Shown here: positions 37,608 to 46,688 of the stretch, piece after piece
Layout: each line of letters opens with the position of its first letter
Numbering within the stretch: position 1 is the stretch's first letter
Origin: Azospirillum oryzae
Lineage (GTDB): Bacteria > Pseudomonadota > Alphaproteobacteria > Azospirillales > Azospirillaceae
NCBI RefSeq assembly: GCF_900177515.1
Contig: NZ_FXAK01000010.1
Span: forward strand, 372,001 to 436,000
DNA: 64,000 nt
Reading direction: 5' to 3'
Notes under the pieces: model-generated
Seen by the model: only the letters and a program-made list of their open reading frames with translations
Told to the model about the DNA's origin: nothing
Databases searched by the model: none
Translations under genes and position numbers: made by a program

Positions 37608-39881
37608 TTGGCCACCCAGGAACTTCAGGAACAACCCCGACGCAATACCCCTGAGTCTCGGCGGGGCTCCGGTTCCGCCTCCCCCGGCATTTCCTATGAT
37701 CTGTCGGCCAGCGCCGCCAGCGCCGTGCGCCGGACAACCGGCCTGCTGCGCCGGCACAAGCTGCTGATCGGCACGGTGATCGTGCTCGGCACCGGGCTGG
37801 CGGCCCTGATCGCCTTCCGGATGACGCCGCTCTATACCGCCGAAACCCTGATCATGGTCGAGCACCGCAAGAACACCGTCCTGAATTTCGAGGGCGTGGT
37901 GTCCGACATGACCCCCGACATCAGCGCGCTGCAGAGCGAGGTCGCGATCCTGAAATCGCCCGCCTTCGCCGAAAAGGTGGTGGCGAAGCTGAAGCTGATG
38001 AACGATCCGGAATTCAATTCGGCGCTGCGTCCGCCGCCGCCGGGATGGCTGGCCGCGCTGAATCCGCGCAACTGGATCCCCGACAGCTGGAAGAGCGGCG
38101 GCACCGTGCCGCTGTCGCCGGAGGAGGTCGAGCGCAACCAGATGACCTCGGTGGTCAATGCGGTGCTCGACAACACCTCGGTCCGGCCGCAGGGACGCTC
38201 CTACGTCATCGCCGTCAGCTTCGACAGCGAGGACCCGCGCAAGGCATCGCTGATCACCAACACCATGGCCGACCTTTATCTGGTCGACCAGCTGGATGAG
38301 AAGTTCAAGGCCTCCAAGCGCGCCACGCAGTGGCTGGAGGAACGGCTGGCCGACCTGCGCAAGGAGGCGCAGACGACCGGTGACGCGGTGGAGAAGTACC
38401 GCACCGAGCATGGCCTGACCACCTCGTCCAACAACGAGAGCACGGTTGTCGGCCAGCAGCTGAGCCAGCTCAACACCGACTATATCCTGGCCCGCACCAA
38501 GCGGCAGGAGGCGGAAACCAAGCTGCGCGACGTCACCGCGATGGCGAATTCGCCGCGCGGCGCCTCGGCGGTCGGCGATGTGCTGGGCTCCCCACTGATC
38601 CAGGCCCTGCGTGAGCGCGAGGTCGATCTGCAGCGCCAGATCGCCGACGCCACCAACCGCTACGGCACCAAGCACCCGATGCTGCAGGCCCTGCAGAGCC
38701 AGCTGCGCGACCTGCAAGGCCAGATCAAGGCCGACGTCGGCAAGATCGTCTCCAACCTCAGCAACGAGGTCGAACTGGCGAAGGGCCGCGAGCAGGCGCT
38801 GAAGGCCAGCCTGGATCAGGCCGAGGTCAAGCAGAACCAGCAGCAGCAGGCGACCGTCGGCCTGCGCACGCTGGAACGCGACGCCAGCACCGCACAGGCG
38901 ATGTACGAATCCCTGCTGACCCGCTCGCAGCAGATCGCGGCGCAGACCGACATGCGCCAGCCCGACGCCCGCGTGGTGTCGGAGGCGGCGATCCCGCTCG
39001 ACCCGTCGCAGCCCAACCGTAAGCTGATCCTGCTGCTGGCGCTGGTGGCGTCGGGCACGCTGGGCGTGCTGCTGGCCATGCTGCGCGAACGGGCCGACGG
39101 CGGTTTCCGCAGCCCGCACCAGTTCGAGCTGGCGACCGGCGTGCGCAGCCTGGGCATCGTGCCGCGCATCCCGCGCTTCGGCGGCTCGCCGGCCGCCTAT
39201 GTGGTCGACAAGCCGATCTCCGCCTTTGCGGAATCGATGCAGAACCTGCGCACCTCGCTTCTGCTTGCCAATCCCGACGGGCGGCACCGGGTGATCCTGT
39301 TCAGCTCCTCGGTTCCGGGCGAGGGCAAAAGCTCCGTCGCCGCGGCCTTCGCCCGCACCTGCGCCAATGCCGGCCAGCGGACGATCCTGGTCGACTGCGA
39401 CCTGCGGCGGAAGAGCCTGCACGAGATGCTGGGCCTGTCCAACAACCGCGGCCTGTCGGAGGTGCTGGCCGGCACCGTGGCGCTGGAGGACGTGATCCAG
39501 GTCGATCCGCGCACCGGTCTGCACGTCATCGTCGCCGGCCATGGCTCGTCGCTGCCGCAGGATGCCCTGGGGTCGTCGGCCATGCACCAGCTGCTGTCGC
39601 GCCTGTCGGTCAACTACGACCGCATCGTGCTGGATTCGCCGCCGGTGCTGGCGGTGTCGGAAGGCAAGCTGCTGGCCGCACTCGCCGACCAGACCGTCTT
39701 CATCGTCCGCTGGGGCATGACCAAGCGGGGAACCGCGATGGCCGGCCTGAAGGAGGTGATCGAAGCCGGCGGCGAGGTGGTGGGCGTCCTGTTCAGTCAG
39801 GTCGATACCCGCCGTCATGCCCAGTACGAGTTCCCGGACAGCGGCCGCTACCACGGCTACCGCCGCTACTACGCGAACTGA
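37608..39881 (+). CDS. Polysaccharide co-polymerase / tyrosine autokinase (Wzc/ExoP type)
   Basis: A 757-residue inner-membrane protein that sets chain length and export of exopolysaccharide. TM1 (about 50-70), a Wzz-type periplasmic domain with long coiled coil (about 240-430), TM2 (about 468-488) and a cytoplasmic BY-kinase domain: Walker A SVPGEGKSSVAAAFA (near 570), Walker A' ILVDCDLRR, Walker B RIVLDSPPV. The C-terminus carries a Tyr cluster (YEFPDSGRYHGYRRYYAN) for autophosphorylation. The start is TTG with AGGAGG 6 nt upstream. First gene of the exopolysaccharide cluster. Confidence 0.93.
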   Translation: MATQELQEQPRRNTPESRRGSGSASPGISYDLSASAASAVRRTTGLLRRHKLLIGTVIVLGTGLAALIAFRMTPLYTAETLIMVEHRKNTVLNFEGVVSDMTPDISALQSEVAILKSPAFAEKVVAKLKLMNDPEFNSALRPPPPGWLAALNPRNWIPDSWKSGGTVPLSPEEVERNQMTSVVNAVLDNTSVRPQGRSYVIAVSFDSEDPRKASLITNTMADLYLVDQLDEKFKASKRATQWLEERLADLRKEAQTTGDAVEKYRTEHGLTTSSNNESTVVGQQLSQLNTDYILARTKRQEAETKLRDVTAMANSPRGASAVGDVLGSPLIQALREREVDLQRQIADATNRYGTKHPMLQALQSQLRDLQGQIKADVGKIVSNLSNEVELAKGREQALKASLDQAEVKQNQQQQATVGLRTLERDASTAQAMYESLLTRSQQIAAQTDMRQPDARVVSEAAIPLDPSQPNRKLILLLALVASGTLGVLLAMLRERADGGFRSPHQFELATGVRSLGIVPRIPRFGGSPAAYVVDKPISAFAESMQNLRTSLLLANPDGRHRVILFSSSVPGEGKSSVAAAFARTCANAGQRTILVDCDLRRKSLHEMLGLSNNRGLSEVLAGTVALEDVIQVDPRTGLHVIVAGHGSSLPQDALGSSAMHQLLSRLSVNYDRIVLDSPPVLAVSEGKLLAALADQTVFIVRWGMTKRGTAMAGLKEVIEAGGEVVGVLFSQVDTRRHAQYEFPDSGRYHGYRRYYAN

Positions 39882-39966
39882 GGTCTCCTTCTCCCGCCCC
39901 GAAAAGGCGGGAGAAGAGTTTTTGCACCGTGCAACGTGACGTTTTGAACCACTGAAGAGCCCATGA

Positions 39967-41430
39967 ATGTCGGCTGGACACCGCATCTTCCGGAACATCC
40001 GCGCCCTTGCCGCCGCCAAGACGGCGACGATGGCGAGCGGGCTGGTCACCGCGGCCTGGACCGCGCGGGTGCTGGGGCCCGACAGTTTCGGCGTGCTGGG
40101 CTTCGGCACCTCGCTGATGGCCTATGCGGCGCTGTTCGTGAACATGGGCCTGTCCACCTACGCCATCCGCGAGATCGCCCGCAATCGCGAACAGAATGGT
40201 CACCGCGAGCAGGCGGCCGAGCTGTCGGAGCATGTGCTGACCCTGCGCACCGTCCTTGCCCTGGTGGTGGGCGCCCTCTATGCCGCCTTCGTCCTGTCGC
40301 TGGACAAACCGATGGAGGTGAAGGCGGTTCTTCTGGTGCAGGCGGTGCAGCTGCTCGGGAACGCCCTGGTGCTCGACTTTGTTTACCAGGCGACCGAGAA
40401 GATGGGGGTGATCGCCACGCGCGAGATCGGCACCTCCATCGGCTCCATGCTTCTTGTCTTCCTGCTGGTGCGTGGGCCTGAGGACGCCATCACCGCAGCC
40501 GCCATAACCGGCGGATCGATCACCGTAAACGCGCTGGTGATGATCGGCCGGTTCCGCCGCGACTTCGGCACGCTGCGCCCCAGGGTCGACCTGAAGGTGT
40601 GGCGCCAGATCCTGACGGCGGCGACGCCGATGGCGGTCGGCGTCTTCGCCTGGGCGATCTTCACCCATCTGGACGTGGTGATGCTGGGCTTCCTGGCCCC
40701 GCACACCGAAGTCGGCTGGTACAGCGCGGCGGTGAAGATCCAGACCCTGGCGAATCTGGTCGGCAACATCGTGATGAACGCCTTCCTGCCGCAGTTGGCG
40801 GCGGCCTATGGCGAGTTGGGGCCGATGCGCGACCGCATGCGGGCCTATGCCTCGGTCATGCTGGCGGTCGGCGGGCTGGTCATCGCCGGCGGCCTCGCCC
40901 TGGCGCCGTCGATCCTGGGCACGCTGTTCGGCGACGCCTACGCTCCGGCGACGCTGGCCTTGCGGCTGCTGATGCTGGCCTCGGCGGTGGTCTACGCGAA
41001 CATGATCCTGGGCAACCCGCTGCTCGTCTGGCACCGGCAGACCGGCTACATGATCGCCATGCTGTCGGGCGGCGCGCTGAATGCCGTGCTGAACATCTGG
41101 TGGATCCCGCGCTATGGCATCGAAGGGGCCGCGATGGCGACCTTCACCGCCGAACTGGCCGCCACGGTCGCCATCGCCTGGATCCATCGGCAGGCGGTCG
41201 GCGAGCTGTATGGCGGGATCGCCGCGAAGGCGCTGCTGTGCGCCGGAGCCTCCGTGGCCGCGGCACTGGCACTCGACCAGGTCGCCGCCCCGCTGTTCGA
41301 CCGGACGCCGGCGCTGGTGCATTTCGTCATCGGCAGCGTGGCGATGGTCGCGGTCTATGCGGCCATGGCGGTGCTGACGGGACTGGTGCAGCTGAAACGG
41401 TTGCGCCGACTGACCAGTGCCACGGCCTGA
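39967..41430 (+). CDS. Oligosaccharide flippase (Wzx/PST family)
   Basis: A 487-residue inner-membrane protein with 12-14 predicted spans. It has the N-terminal AAKTATMASGLVTAAWTARVLGPDSFGVLGF segment (quoted in part) common in Wzx-type MOP flippases. It should move lipid-linked repeat units across the inner membrane. It follows the co-polymerase by 85 nt. The start ATG 39967 is preferred over ATG 39963, which is in another frame. Confidence 0.88.
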   Translation: MSAGHRIFRNIRALAAAKTATMASGLVTAAWTARVLGPDSFGVLGFGTSLMAYAALFVNMGLSTYAIREIARNREQNGHREQAAELSEHVLTLRTVLALVVGALYAAFVLSLDKPMEVKAVLLVQAVQLLGNALVLDFVYQATEKMGVIATREIGTSIGSMLLVFLLVRGPEDAITAAAITGGSITVNALVMIGRFRRDFGTLRPRVDLKVWRQILTAATPMAVGVFAWAIFTHLDVVMLGFLAPHTEVGWYSAAVKIQTLANLVGNIVMNAFLPQLAAAYGELGPMRDRMRAYASVMLAVGGLVIAGGLALAPSILGTLFGDAYAPATLALRLLMLASAVVYANMILGNPLLVWHRQTGYMIAMLSGGALNAVLNIWWIPRYGIEGAAMATFTAELAATVAIAWIHRQAVGELYGGIAAKALLCAGASVAAALALDQVAAPLFDRTPALVHFVIGSVAMVAVYAAMAVLTGLVQLKRLRRLTSATA

Positions 41431-41837
41431 GGGGGCGGGTCGTGGCAGGGAGGTCGGATGCAACCCTCAATTCCGCAATGCCGGGTGGATCCGTGCCGGT
41501 AGCTGAAACGACTTGCGCCTCTTGCACCACTTTCGAACGTCTCTGTTGGTCCCTCCAAGCATTCATTCGACGTCGGCGGGGGTTAATACTCTTAATACGT
41601 CGGTGAGCAGCAATCATAGTCTTTTCATCCGACGGTGATTTCTGAAACACTTCGCGCTGCACAACGCCGGTAACGAGGTACTTCATCGTCACGGCGAAGT
41701 CACAACAAGAAAACAATTTCGAATTTCGAGGTTTCTTCGTCTGCACCCTTGGCAACAGGGCAGGGCAGTCGGGGCGTCTCCAAACTCTCGGCAACCCGCC
41801 GCCGGTGGCGGGGCCTCAGCAAACGGCAGGAGCGACG
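41431..41837. other. 407-nt intergenic region inside the exopolysaccharide cluster
   Basis: No credible gene. It is less GC-rich than the surroundings near 41570-41730. A CCCGCC-GCCGGT-GGCGGG hairpin (about 41796-41814) sits just before the next gene start and could act as a leader or attenuator. Otherwise it likely holds a second promoter for the sugar-biosynthesis half of the cluster. Confidence 0.45.
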
Positions 41838-43193
41838 ATGCTTCCCAAGACTTTTTCCGATCGTAACGTCTGCGTCCTCGGGCTCGGCTATGTCGGCCTG
41901 ACGCTGGCGGTGGCGATGGCGGACGCCGGCTTCCAGGTGCATGGGGTCGAGGTGCGGCAGGACGTGCTCGACAAGCTCGGCCAGGGCAACCCGCACTTCC
42001 ACGAACCGGGCCTGACGGAGAAGCTGCGCCACGTCATCGCACGCGGCCGCTTCACCTTCAGCCGCAATCAGGACGATTGCAGCAACGCCAGCGTCTTCAT
42101 CATCACGGTCGGCACGCCGCTGAGCAAGGACGGCCGGGTCCGCACCGACATGATCGAGGCGGCGACCCGTCAGGTCGCCAGCTGCCTGCATGACGGCGAT
42201 CTGGTCATCCTGCGCTCCACCGTGAAGCTGGGCACCACCCGCAACATCGTGGCGCCGATCCTGCGCGCCACCGGCAAGCAGTTCGACATCGCCTTCTGCC
42301 CGGAACGCACGCTGGAAGGGCAGGCGCTGCTGGAGCTGAACCAGCTGCCGCAGATCGTCGGGGCGGAGAGCATGGACGTCGCCACCCGCGCGGCGCAGAT
42401 CTTCGGCTTCCTGACCCCGACCACCGTCAAGGTCTCCACTCTGGAGACGGCGGAGCTGATCAAGCTGGTCGACAACACCTACCGCGACGTCACCTTCGCC
42501 TTCTCCAACGAGATCGCCAAGCTGTGCAACGCCATGGAGATCTCGGCGGTCGAGGTGGCGCGCGCCGGCAAGCTGGGCTACCCGCGCACCAACCTGCCGC
42601 TGCCCGGCCCGGTCGGCGGTCCCTGCCTGGAGAAGGACCCCCACATCCTGATCGAGGCGGCGCGCGAGGTCGGCGTCGACATGGCGATCACCGCCGCCGG
42701 CCGTCTGGTCAACGAAAGCCAGCCGATCGAGGTCGCCGACTTCCTCGGCAAGCTCGCCCATTCGATGCAGGGCTTCCCGCAGGCGCCGACCATCAGCCTG
42801 ATGGGTCTCGCCTTCAAGGGCCGGCCGGCGACCGACGACCTGCGCGGCACCATGGCCAAGCCGGTGCTGGAGGAACTGCGCCAGCGCTTCCCCACCGCCC
42901 GCCTGCGCGGCTTCGACGCGGTGGTGCGGCCGGACGACATCCGCTCCTTCGGGCTGGAGCCGGCGGCCAACATGGCCGAGGCGGTGTCCGGCGCCAATCT
43001 GGCGGTGATCCTGAACAACCACCCGGTCTTCACCTCCATGCCGCTGCCGGATCTGGCCCAGCGGATGGACCGTCCGGGCGTGATCTACGACTTCTGGAAC
43101 AACTTCAACAGCCGCGATGTCGACCTGCCGGAAGGCACCGCCTACGTGGCTCTCGGCAGCCATGGCGCCGCCCGCTACGCGCATGTGGCCTGA
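41838..43193 (+). CDS. Nucleotide-sugar dehydrogenase (UDP-glucose/UDP-ManNAc dehydrogenase family)
   Basis: A 451-residue NAD enzyme that oxidises a UDP-sugar to the uronic acid. Rossmann motif VLGLGYVGLTLAVAMA at the N-terminus, TLETAELIKLVDNTYRDV in the middle and the thiohemiacetal Cys in PVGGPCLEKDP near residue 267. The wording GGPCLEKDP differs from the usual GGxCxPxD, but Cys and Asp are kept. It is closest in outline to the WecC/TviB branch, so the product may be a ManNAcA/GalNAcA-type sugar. AGGAG precedes the ATG at 41838. Confidence 0.85.
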   Translation: MLPKTFSDRNVCVLGLGYVGLTLAVAMADAGFQVHGVEVRQDVLDKLGQGNPHFHEPGLTEKLRHVIARGRFTFSRNQDDCSNASVFIITVGTPLSKDGRVRTDMIEAATRQVASCLHDGDLVILRSTVKLGTTRNIVAPILRATGKQFDIAFCPERTLEGQALLELNQLPQIVGAESMDVATRAAQIFGFLTPTTVKVSTLETAELIKLVDNTYRDVTFAFSNEIAKLCNAMEISAVEVARAGKLGYPRTNLPLPGPVGGPCLEKDPHILIEAAREVGVDMAITAAGRLVNESQPIEVADFLGKLAHSMQGFPQAPTISLMGLAFKGRPATDDLRGTMAKPVLEELRQRFPTARLRGFDAVVRPDDIRSFGLEPAANMAEAVSGANLAVILNNHPVFTSMPLPDLAQRMDRPGVIYDFWNNFNSRDVDLPEGTAYVALGSHGAARYAHVA

Positions 43194-43226
43194 CGTTATC
43201 CGGGCCAGAAGAGGAATTTGACCGAC

Positions 43227-44222
43227 ATGAAACACTATCTCGTCACCGGCGGCAGCGGCTTCATCGGCGCCGCCCTGGTCCACCGGCTGGTCCGTGACGG
43301 CCACCGCGTCCGCGTTCTGGACGACAACTCGCGCGGGCACACCGGGCGGCTGGCCGGCGTGCTGGACGACGTCGAATTCGTCCAGGGCGACATCCGCGAC
43401 CCGGCCGCCGTGCGCAAGGCGGTGCGCGGCGTCGACGGCGTGCTGCATCTGGCCGCCGTCAACGGCACCAAGCATTTCTACGAAAAGCCGGAGGTGGTGC
43501 TGGACGTCGGCGTGCGCGGGATGCTGAACGTGCTGGATGCCTGCCGCGCCGACGGCGTGGGCGACCTCGTCGTCGCCTCCTCCTCGGAGGCCTACCAGAC
43601 CCCGCCGATGGTGCCGACGCCGGAGGAGGTGCCGCTGGTGGTGCCGGACGTGCTGAACGCCCGCTACAGCTACGGCGGCTCCAAGCTGATCTCGGAGCTG
43701 CTGGCGATCAACTGGGGCCGCAGCGGCTTCGACCGCGTGGCGATCTTCCGCCCGCACAATGTCTACGGCCCCGACATGGGCTGGGAGCATGTGGTGCCGG
43801 AATTCTCCCGCCGCGCGGTGGAGGCGATCGCCGGCCATCCGAGCGGGGCGGTGCCCTTCAAGATCCAGGGCGACGGCCGCCAGACCCGCGCCTTCGTCCA
43901 CATCGACGACGCCATCGACGGCATCGTGACGGTGATCGACAAGGGCGAGCATCTCGGCATCTACCATGTCGGCAACCCGGAGGAGGTCACCATCGCCGAC
44001 CTCGCCCGCCAGACGGTGGCCTGCCTCGGCCGCGAGGCCCAGGTGATGCCGGGTCCCGCCGCCCCCGGCGGCACCGACCGCCGCAGCCCCGACATCGCCA
44101 AGCTGACGGCCCTGGGCTTCACCCCGCGCATCCCGCTCTCCGCCGGCCTGCCCGGCGTGGTGGAGTGGTACGCGGAGCGTGCGCGGGCGGACCTGGGGCG
44201 CATGGGGCAGGCGGCGGAGTAG
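43227..44222 (+). CDS. NAD-dependent epimerase/dehydratase
   Basis: A 331-residue extended-SDR protein: GGSGFIGAALVHRL nucleotide motif, ASSSEAYQTPP active-site Ser, and the catalytic YSYGGSKLISELL (Tyr-x3-Lys). It resembles UDP-glucose 4-epimerase/4,6-dehydratase-like enzymes of O-antigen and capsule clusters; the exact reaction cannot be read. GAGG lies 10-12 nt before ATG 43227; TTG 43218 is an alternative. Confidence 0.85.
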   Translation: MKHYLVTGGSGFIGAALVHRLVRDGHRVRVLDDNSRGHTGRLAGVLDDVEFVQGDIRDPAAVRKAVRGVDGVLHLAAVNGTKHFYEKPEVVLDVGVRGMLNVLDACRADGVGDLVVASSSEAYQTPPMVPTPEEVPLVVPDVLNARYSYGGSKLISELLAINWGRSGFDRVAIFRPHNVYGPDMGWEHVVPEFSRRAVEAIAGHPSGAVPFKIQGDGRQTRAFVHIDDAIDGIVTVIDKGEHLGIYHVGNPEEVTIADLARQTVACLGREAQVMPGPAAPGGTDRRSPDIAKLTALGFTPRIPLSAGLPGVVEWYAERARADLGRMGQAAE

Positions 44223-44435
44223 GAGGCGTTCTCTGCCCCCTCCCTAACCCTCCCCCTCCCCCTCTTTGTCGAGGGAGAGGGAACTGCCGCTGTCCTTTGA
44301 AAGGACTGCAGCAAGCGTTCTACCCCCTCTCCCGCGATCGGACCGGCCTTTGGCCGGCCGAGGGCGGGGGAGGGATGGGGAGGAGGCAAACAGGCCTCCA
44401 CCCCCAAGACACCTCTTCATCAGGAGACGGCCCGC
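44223..44435. repeat. GC-rich palindromic intergenic repeat
   Basis: About 213 nt with stacked hairpins: CCCTC-TTTGTC-GAGGG, the perfect GTCCTTTGAAAGGAC, and CCGGCC-TTT-GGCCGG. The outer parts (CTCCCTAACCCTCCCC ... GGGGGAGGGATGGGG) resemble the CTAACCCTCCCCC-type arms of the repeat at 63676-63783. Confidence 0.55.
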
Positions 44436-45401
44436 ATGGACCGCAACAGCCGTATCTTCGTCGCCGGCCACCGGGGACTCGTCGGATCCGCCATTCTGCG
44501 GCAGCTGACTGAGGCCGGGCACACCGACCTCGTGATCCGTGACCGGTCGCAGCTCGACCTGACCGATCAGGCGGCGGTGCGCGCCTTCTTCGACCGCGAG
44601 GGGATCGAGCATGTGATCCTGGCCGCGGCGAAGGTGGGCGGCATTCTCGCCAACGACCGTTTCGGCGGCGACTTCATCCGCGACAACCTGCTGATCCAGA
44701 ACAACGTCATCGACGCCGCCTGGCGCGCCGGCGTGAAAAAGCTGCTGTTCCTGGGCTCCTCCTGCCTCTACCCGAAGCATGCGGAACAGCCGATCAAGGA
44801 GGAGGCGCTGCTGTCCGGCCCGATGGAGCCGAGCAACAAGCCCTACGCCGTCGCCAAGATCGCCGGCATCACCATGTGCCAGGCCTACCGGCGCCAGTAC
44901 GGCTTCAACGCCATCTGCGCCATGCCCTCCAACCTGTACGGCCCCGGCGACCATTTCGATCCGGAGACCTCGCACGCGCTGCCGGGGATGATCCGCCGCT
45001 TCCACGACGCCAAGCTGGCGGGCGATCCGACGGTCACCCTGTGGGGCACCGGCAAGCCGCGGCGCGAGTTCCTCTATGTCGACGACATGGCGGACGCCTG
45101 CCTGCATCTGATGGATCATTACGACAGCGGGGAGATCATCAATGTCGGTCCCGGCGACGACATCGCCATTGCCGACCTCGCAGCATCGATCCGCGACACC
45201 GTCGGCTACACCGGCACGCTGACCCACGATCTGAGCAAGCCCGACGGCCATCCGCGCAAGCTGATGGACGTGTCGCGCCTGTTCGCCACAGGCTGGCGCC
45301 CCAAGGTGTCGCTGGAGGAGGGGCTGCGCCGCACCTACGCCTGGTTCCTGGAGAACGCCGCTCCGGAACGCCAGCAGGCTCCGAAGCAGGCTGCGGAGTA
45401 A
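44436..45401 (+). CDS. fcl: GDP-L-fucose synthase
   Basis: A 321-residue SDR epimerase/reductase that makes GDP-L-fucose from GDP-4-keto-6-deoxy-mannose. Typical features are FVAGHRGLVGSAI, LAAAKVGGI, the GSSCLYP active-site strand and YAVAKIAGI (Tyr-x3-Lys). GMD (GDP-mannose 4,6-dehydratase), which should precede it in the pathway, is not in the window. AGGAGA precedes the ATG. Confidence 0.94.
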   Translation: MDRNSRIFVAGHRGLVGSAILRQLTEAGHTDLVIRDRSQLDLTDQAAVRAFFDREGIEHVILAAAKVGGILANDRFGGDFIRDNLLIQNNVIDAAWRAGVKKLLFLGSSCLYPKHAEQPIKEEALLSGPMEPSNKPYAVAKIAGITMCQAYRRQYGFNAICAMPSNLYGPGDHFDPETSHALPGMIRRFHDAKLAGDPTVTLWGTGKPRREFLYVDDMADACLHLMDHYDSGEIINVGPGDDIAIADLAASIRDTVGYTGTLTHDLSKPDGHPRKLMDVSRLFATGWRPKVSLEEGLRRTYAWFLENAAPERQQAPKQAAE

Positions 45402-45407
45402 AGGCCG

Positions 45408-46688
45408 ATGCCGGACGATTCCATCCATCTGCGGGAGCCGGTCACCGACCGGCCGTCCAGCTCTCTTTCCCTGGCGGACGTGCCGGTGCCGGAGGAGCTG
45501 CTGCTCGTGGCGCAGAGCTATTGGCCGGAACCGGCCGGCAGTGCGCCGATGATGACCGACCTCGCCACCGCCTTCGCGGCGGCCGGGGCCGAGACCACGG
45601 TGCTGACCGCGCGTCCCAACTATCCCGGCAACAGGGTCTATGACGGCTACGCCGACGGGTCGCAGGACAGCAAGACGGTGGACGGGGTGCTGATCGAGCG
45701 GCTGCACACCATCCCGCCGGCCGGCGGCGGCATGAAGGCCCGGCTGATCCACGAGGGCGTGCTGCATGCCGGCTTCGCCGCTGCCCGCGTCCGCGGCCGG
45801 GTCGGGCGGCACAGCGCCGTGTTGTCGCTCTGCCCGTCGATCCTTTCGGTGGGCGTCGCCGACCGTTTCAAGGCACCGGGCGGGCGCCACGTCGCCATCG
45901 TCCACGACATCCAGTCCGGCCTTGCCGGCGCGCTGGGGATGGGCGGCAAGGCGGCGGTCAAGGCAATCCGCGCCATGGAGCGCCGGGCGCTGAACCGCGC
46001 CGACGCCATCGTCGTCCTGTCGGAGCCGATGCGCGGCGTGCTGGAGGAGCTGGGCGTCACCCGGCCGATCCATGTGATCCCGCCCCATGTCGATGCCGAC
46101 GCGGTCTATCCGCTGCCGCGTCCCGACCAGCCGCCGACGGCGCTTTACAGCGGCGCTTTCGCCCGCAAGCAGGGGCTGGAGCAGGTGTTGGACATGGCAG
46201 GCCATCTGGCGGAGCTGATGCCGCGGGCGCGGATCAAGCTGCGCGGGCAGGGCGGCCTGGAGGAGGAGCTGAAGTCGCGCGCCCGCGCCATGGGGCTGGG
46301 CAACGTGATCTTCCAGCCGCTGGCGCCCAAGGACCAGCTGAACGAGGCGATGGCGGAGGGGGACGTCCATCTCGTGCCCCAGCGGCCCGAGGGGGCGGCC
46401 TTCGCCATGCCCGGCAAGGCGGTGACCATCCTCGCCGCCGGCCGGCCCTTCGTCAGCACCTGCCTGCCGGGATCGGCGCTCGCCACGCTGGAGGCGCAGG
46501 TCGGCGCCTTCCTGTGCACCCCGCCGGAGGAGCCGCGCGCCATGGCCGAGGCGGTGGCGGCCCTGCTGTCGGACCCCGCCCGCGCCACCGCCATGGGCCG
46601 CCGCGGCCGTGCCTGGGTGGAGGCGAACGCCACCCGCGCCGTGGCGCTCGACCGCTACGCCCGCCTTCTGTTGGGAGAGGCAGCATGA
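45408..46688 (+). CDS. Group 4 glycosyltransferase (WcaI-like)
   Basis: A 426-residue GT-B enzyme: LLVAQSYWPEPAGSAPMM at the N-terminal domain (WcaI-type start), VHDIQSGLAGALGMG in the middle and the C-terminal donor-binding region with LYSGAFARKQGLEQVLDMA. It adds one sugar to the lipid-linked repeat unit. It starts 7 nt after fcl and overlaps the next gene by 4 nt (ATGA). Confidence 0.88.
   Translation: MPDDSIHLREPVTDRPSSSLSLADVPVPEELLLVAQSYWPEPAGSAPMMTDLATAFAAAGAETTVLTARPNYPGNRVYDGYADGSQDSKTVDGVLIERLHTIPPAGGGMKARLIHEGVLHAGFAAARVRGRVGRHSAVLSLCPSILSVGVADRFKAPGGRHVAIVHDIQSGLAGALGMGGKAAVKAIRAMERRALNRADAIVVLSEPMRGVLEELGVTRPIHVIPPHVDADAVYPLPRPDQPPTALYSGAFARKQGLEQVLDMAGHLAELMPRARIKLRGQGGLEEELKSRARAMGLGNVIFQPLAPKDQLNEAMAEGDVHLVPQRPEGAAFAMPGKAVTILAAGRPFVSTCLPGSALATLEAQVGAFLCTPPEEPRAMAEAVAALLSDPARATAMGRRGRAWVEANATRAVALDRYARLLLGEAA

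Noticed and set aside
41479..41607. 42-residue reading frame in the gap after the flippase
   Set aside because: No ribosome binding site, unusual composition, and no support as a protein; likely chance.
41796..41837. SAM or c-di-GMP riboswitch before the nucleotide-sugar dehydrogenase
   Set aside because: The GC hairpin and CGGCAACC-like wording do not match conserved cores of these riboswitches.
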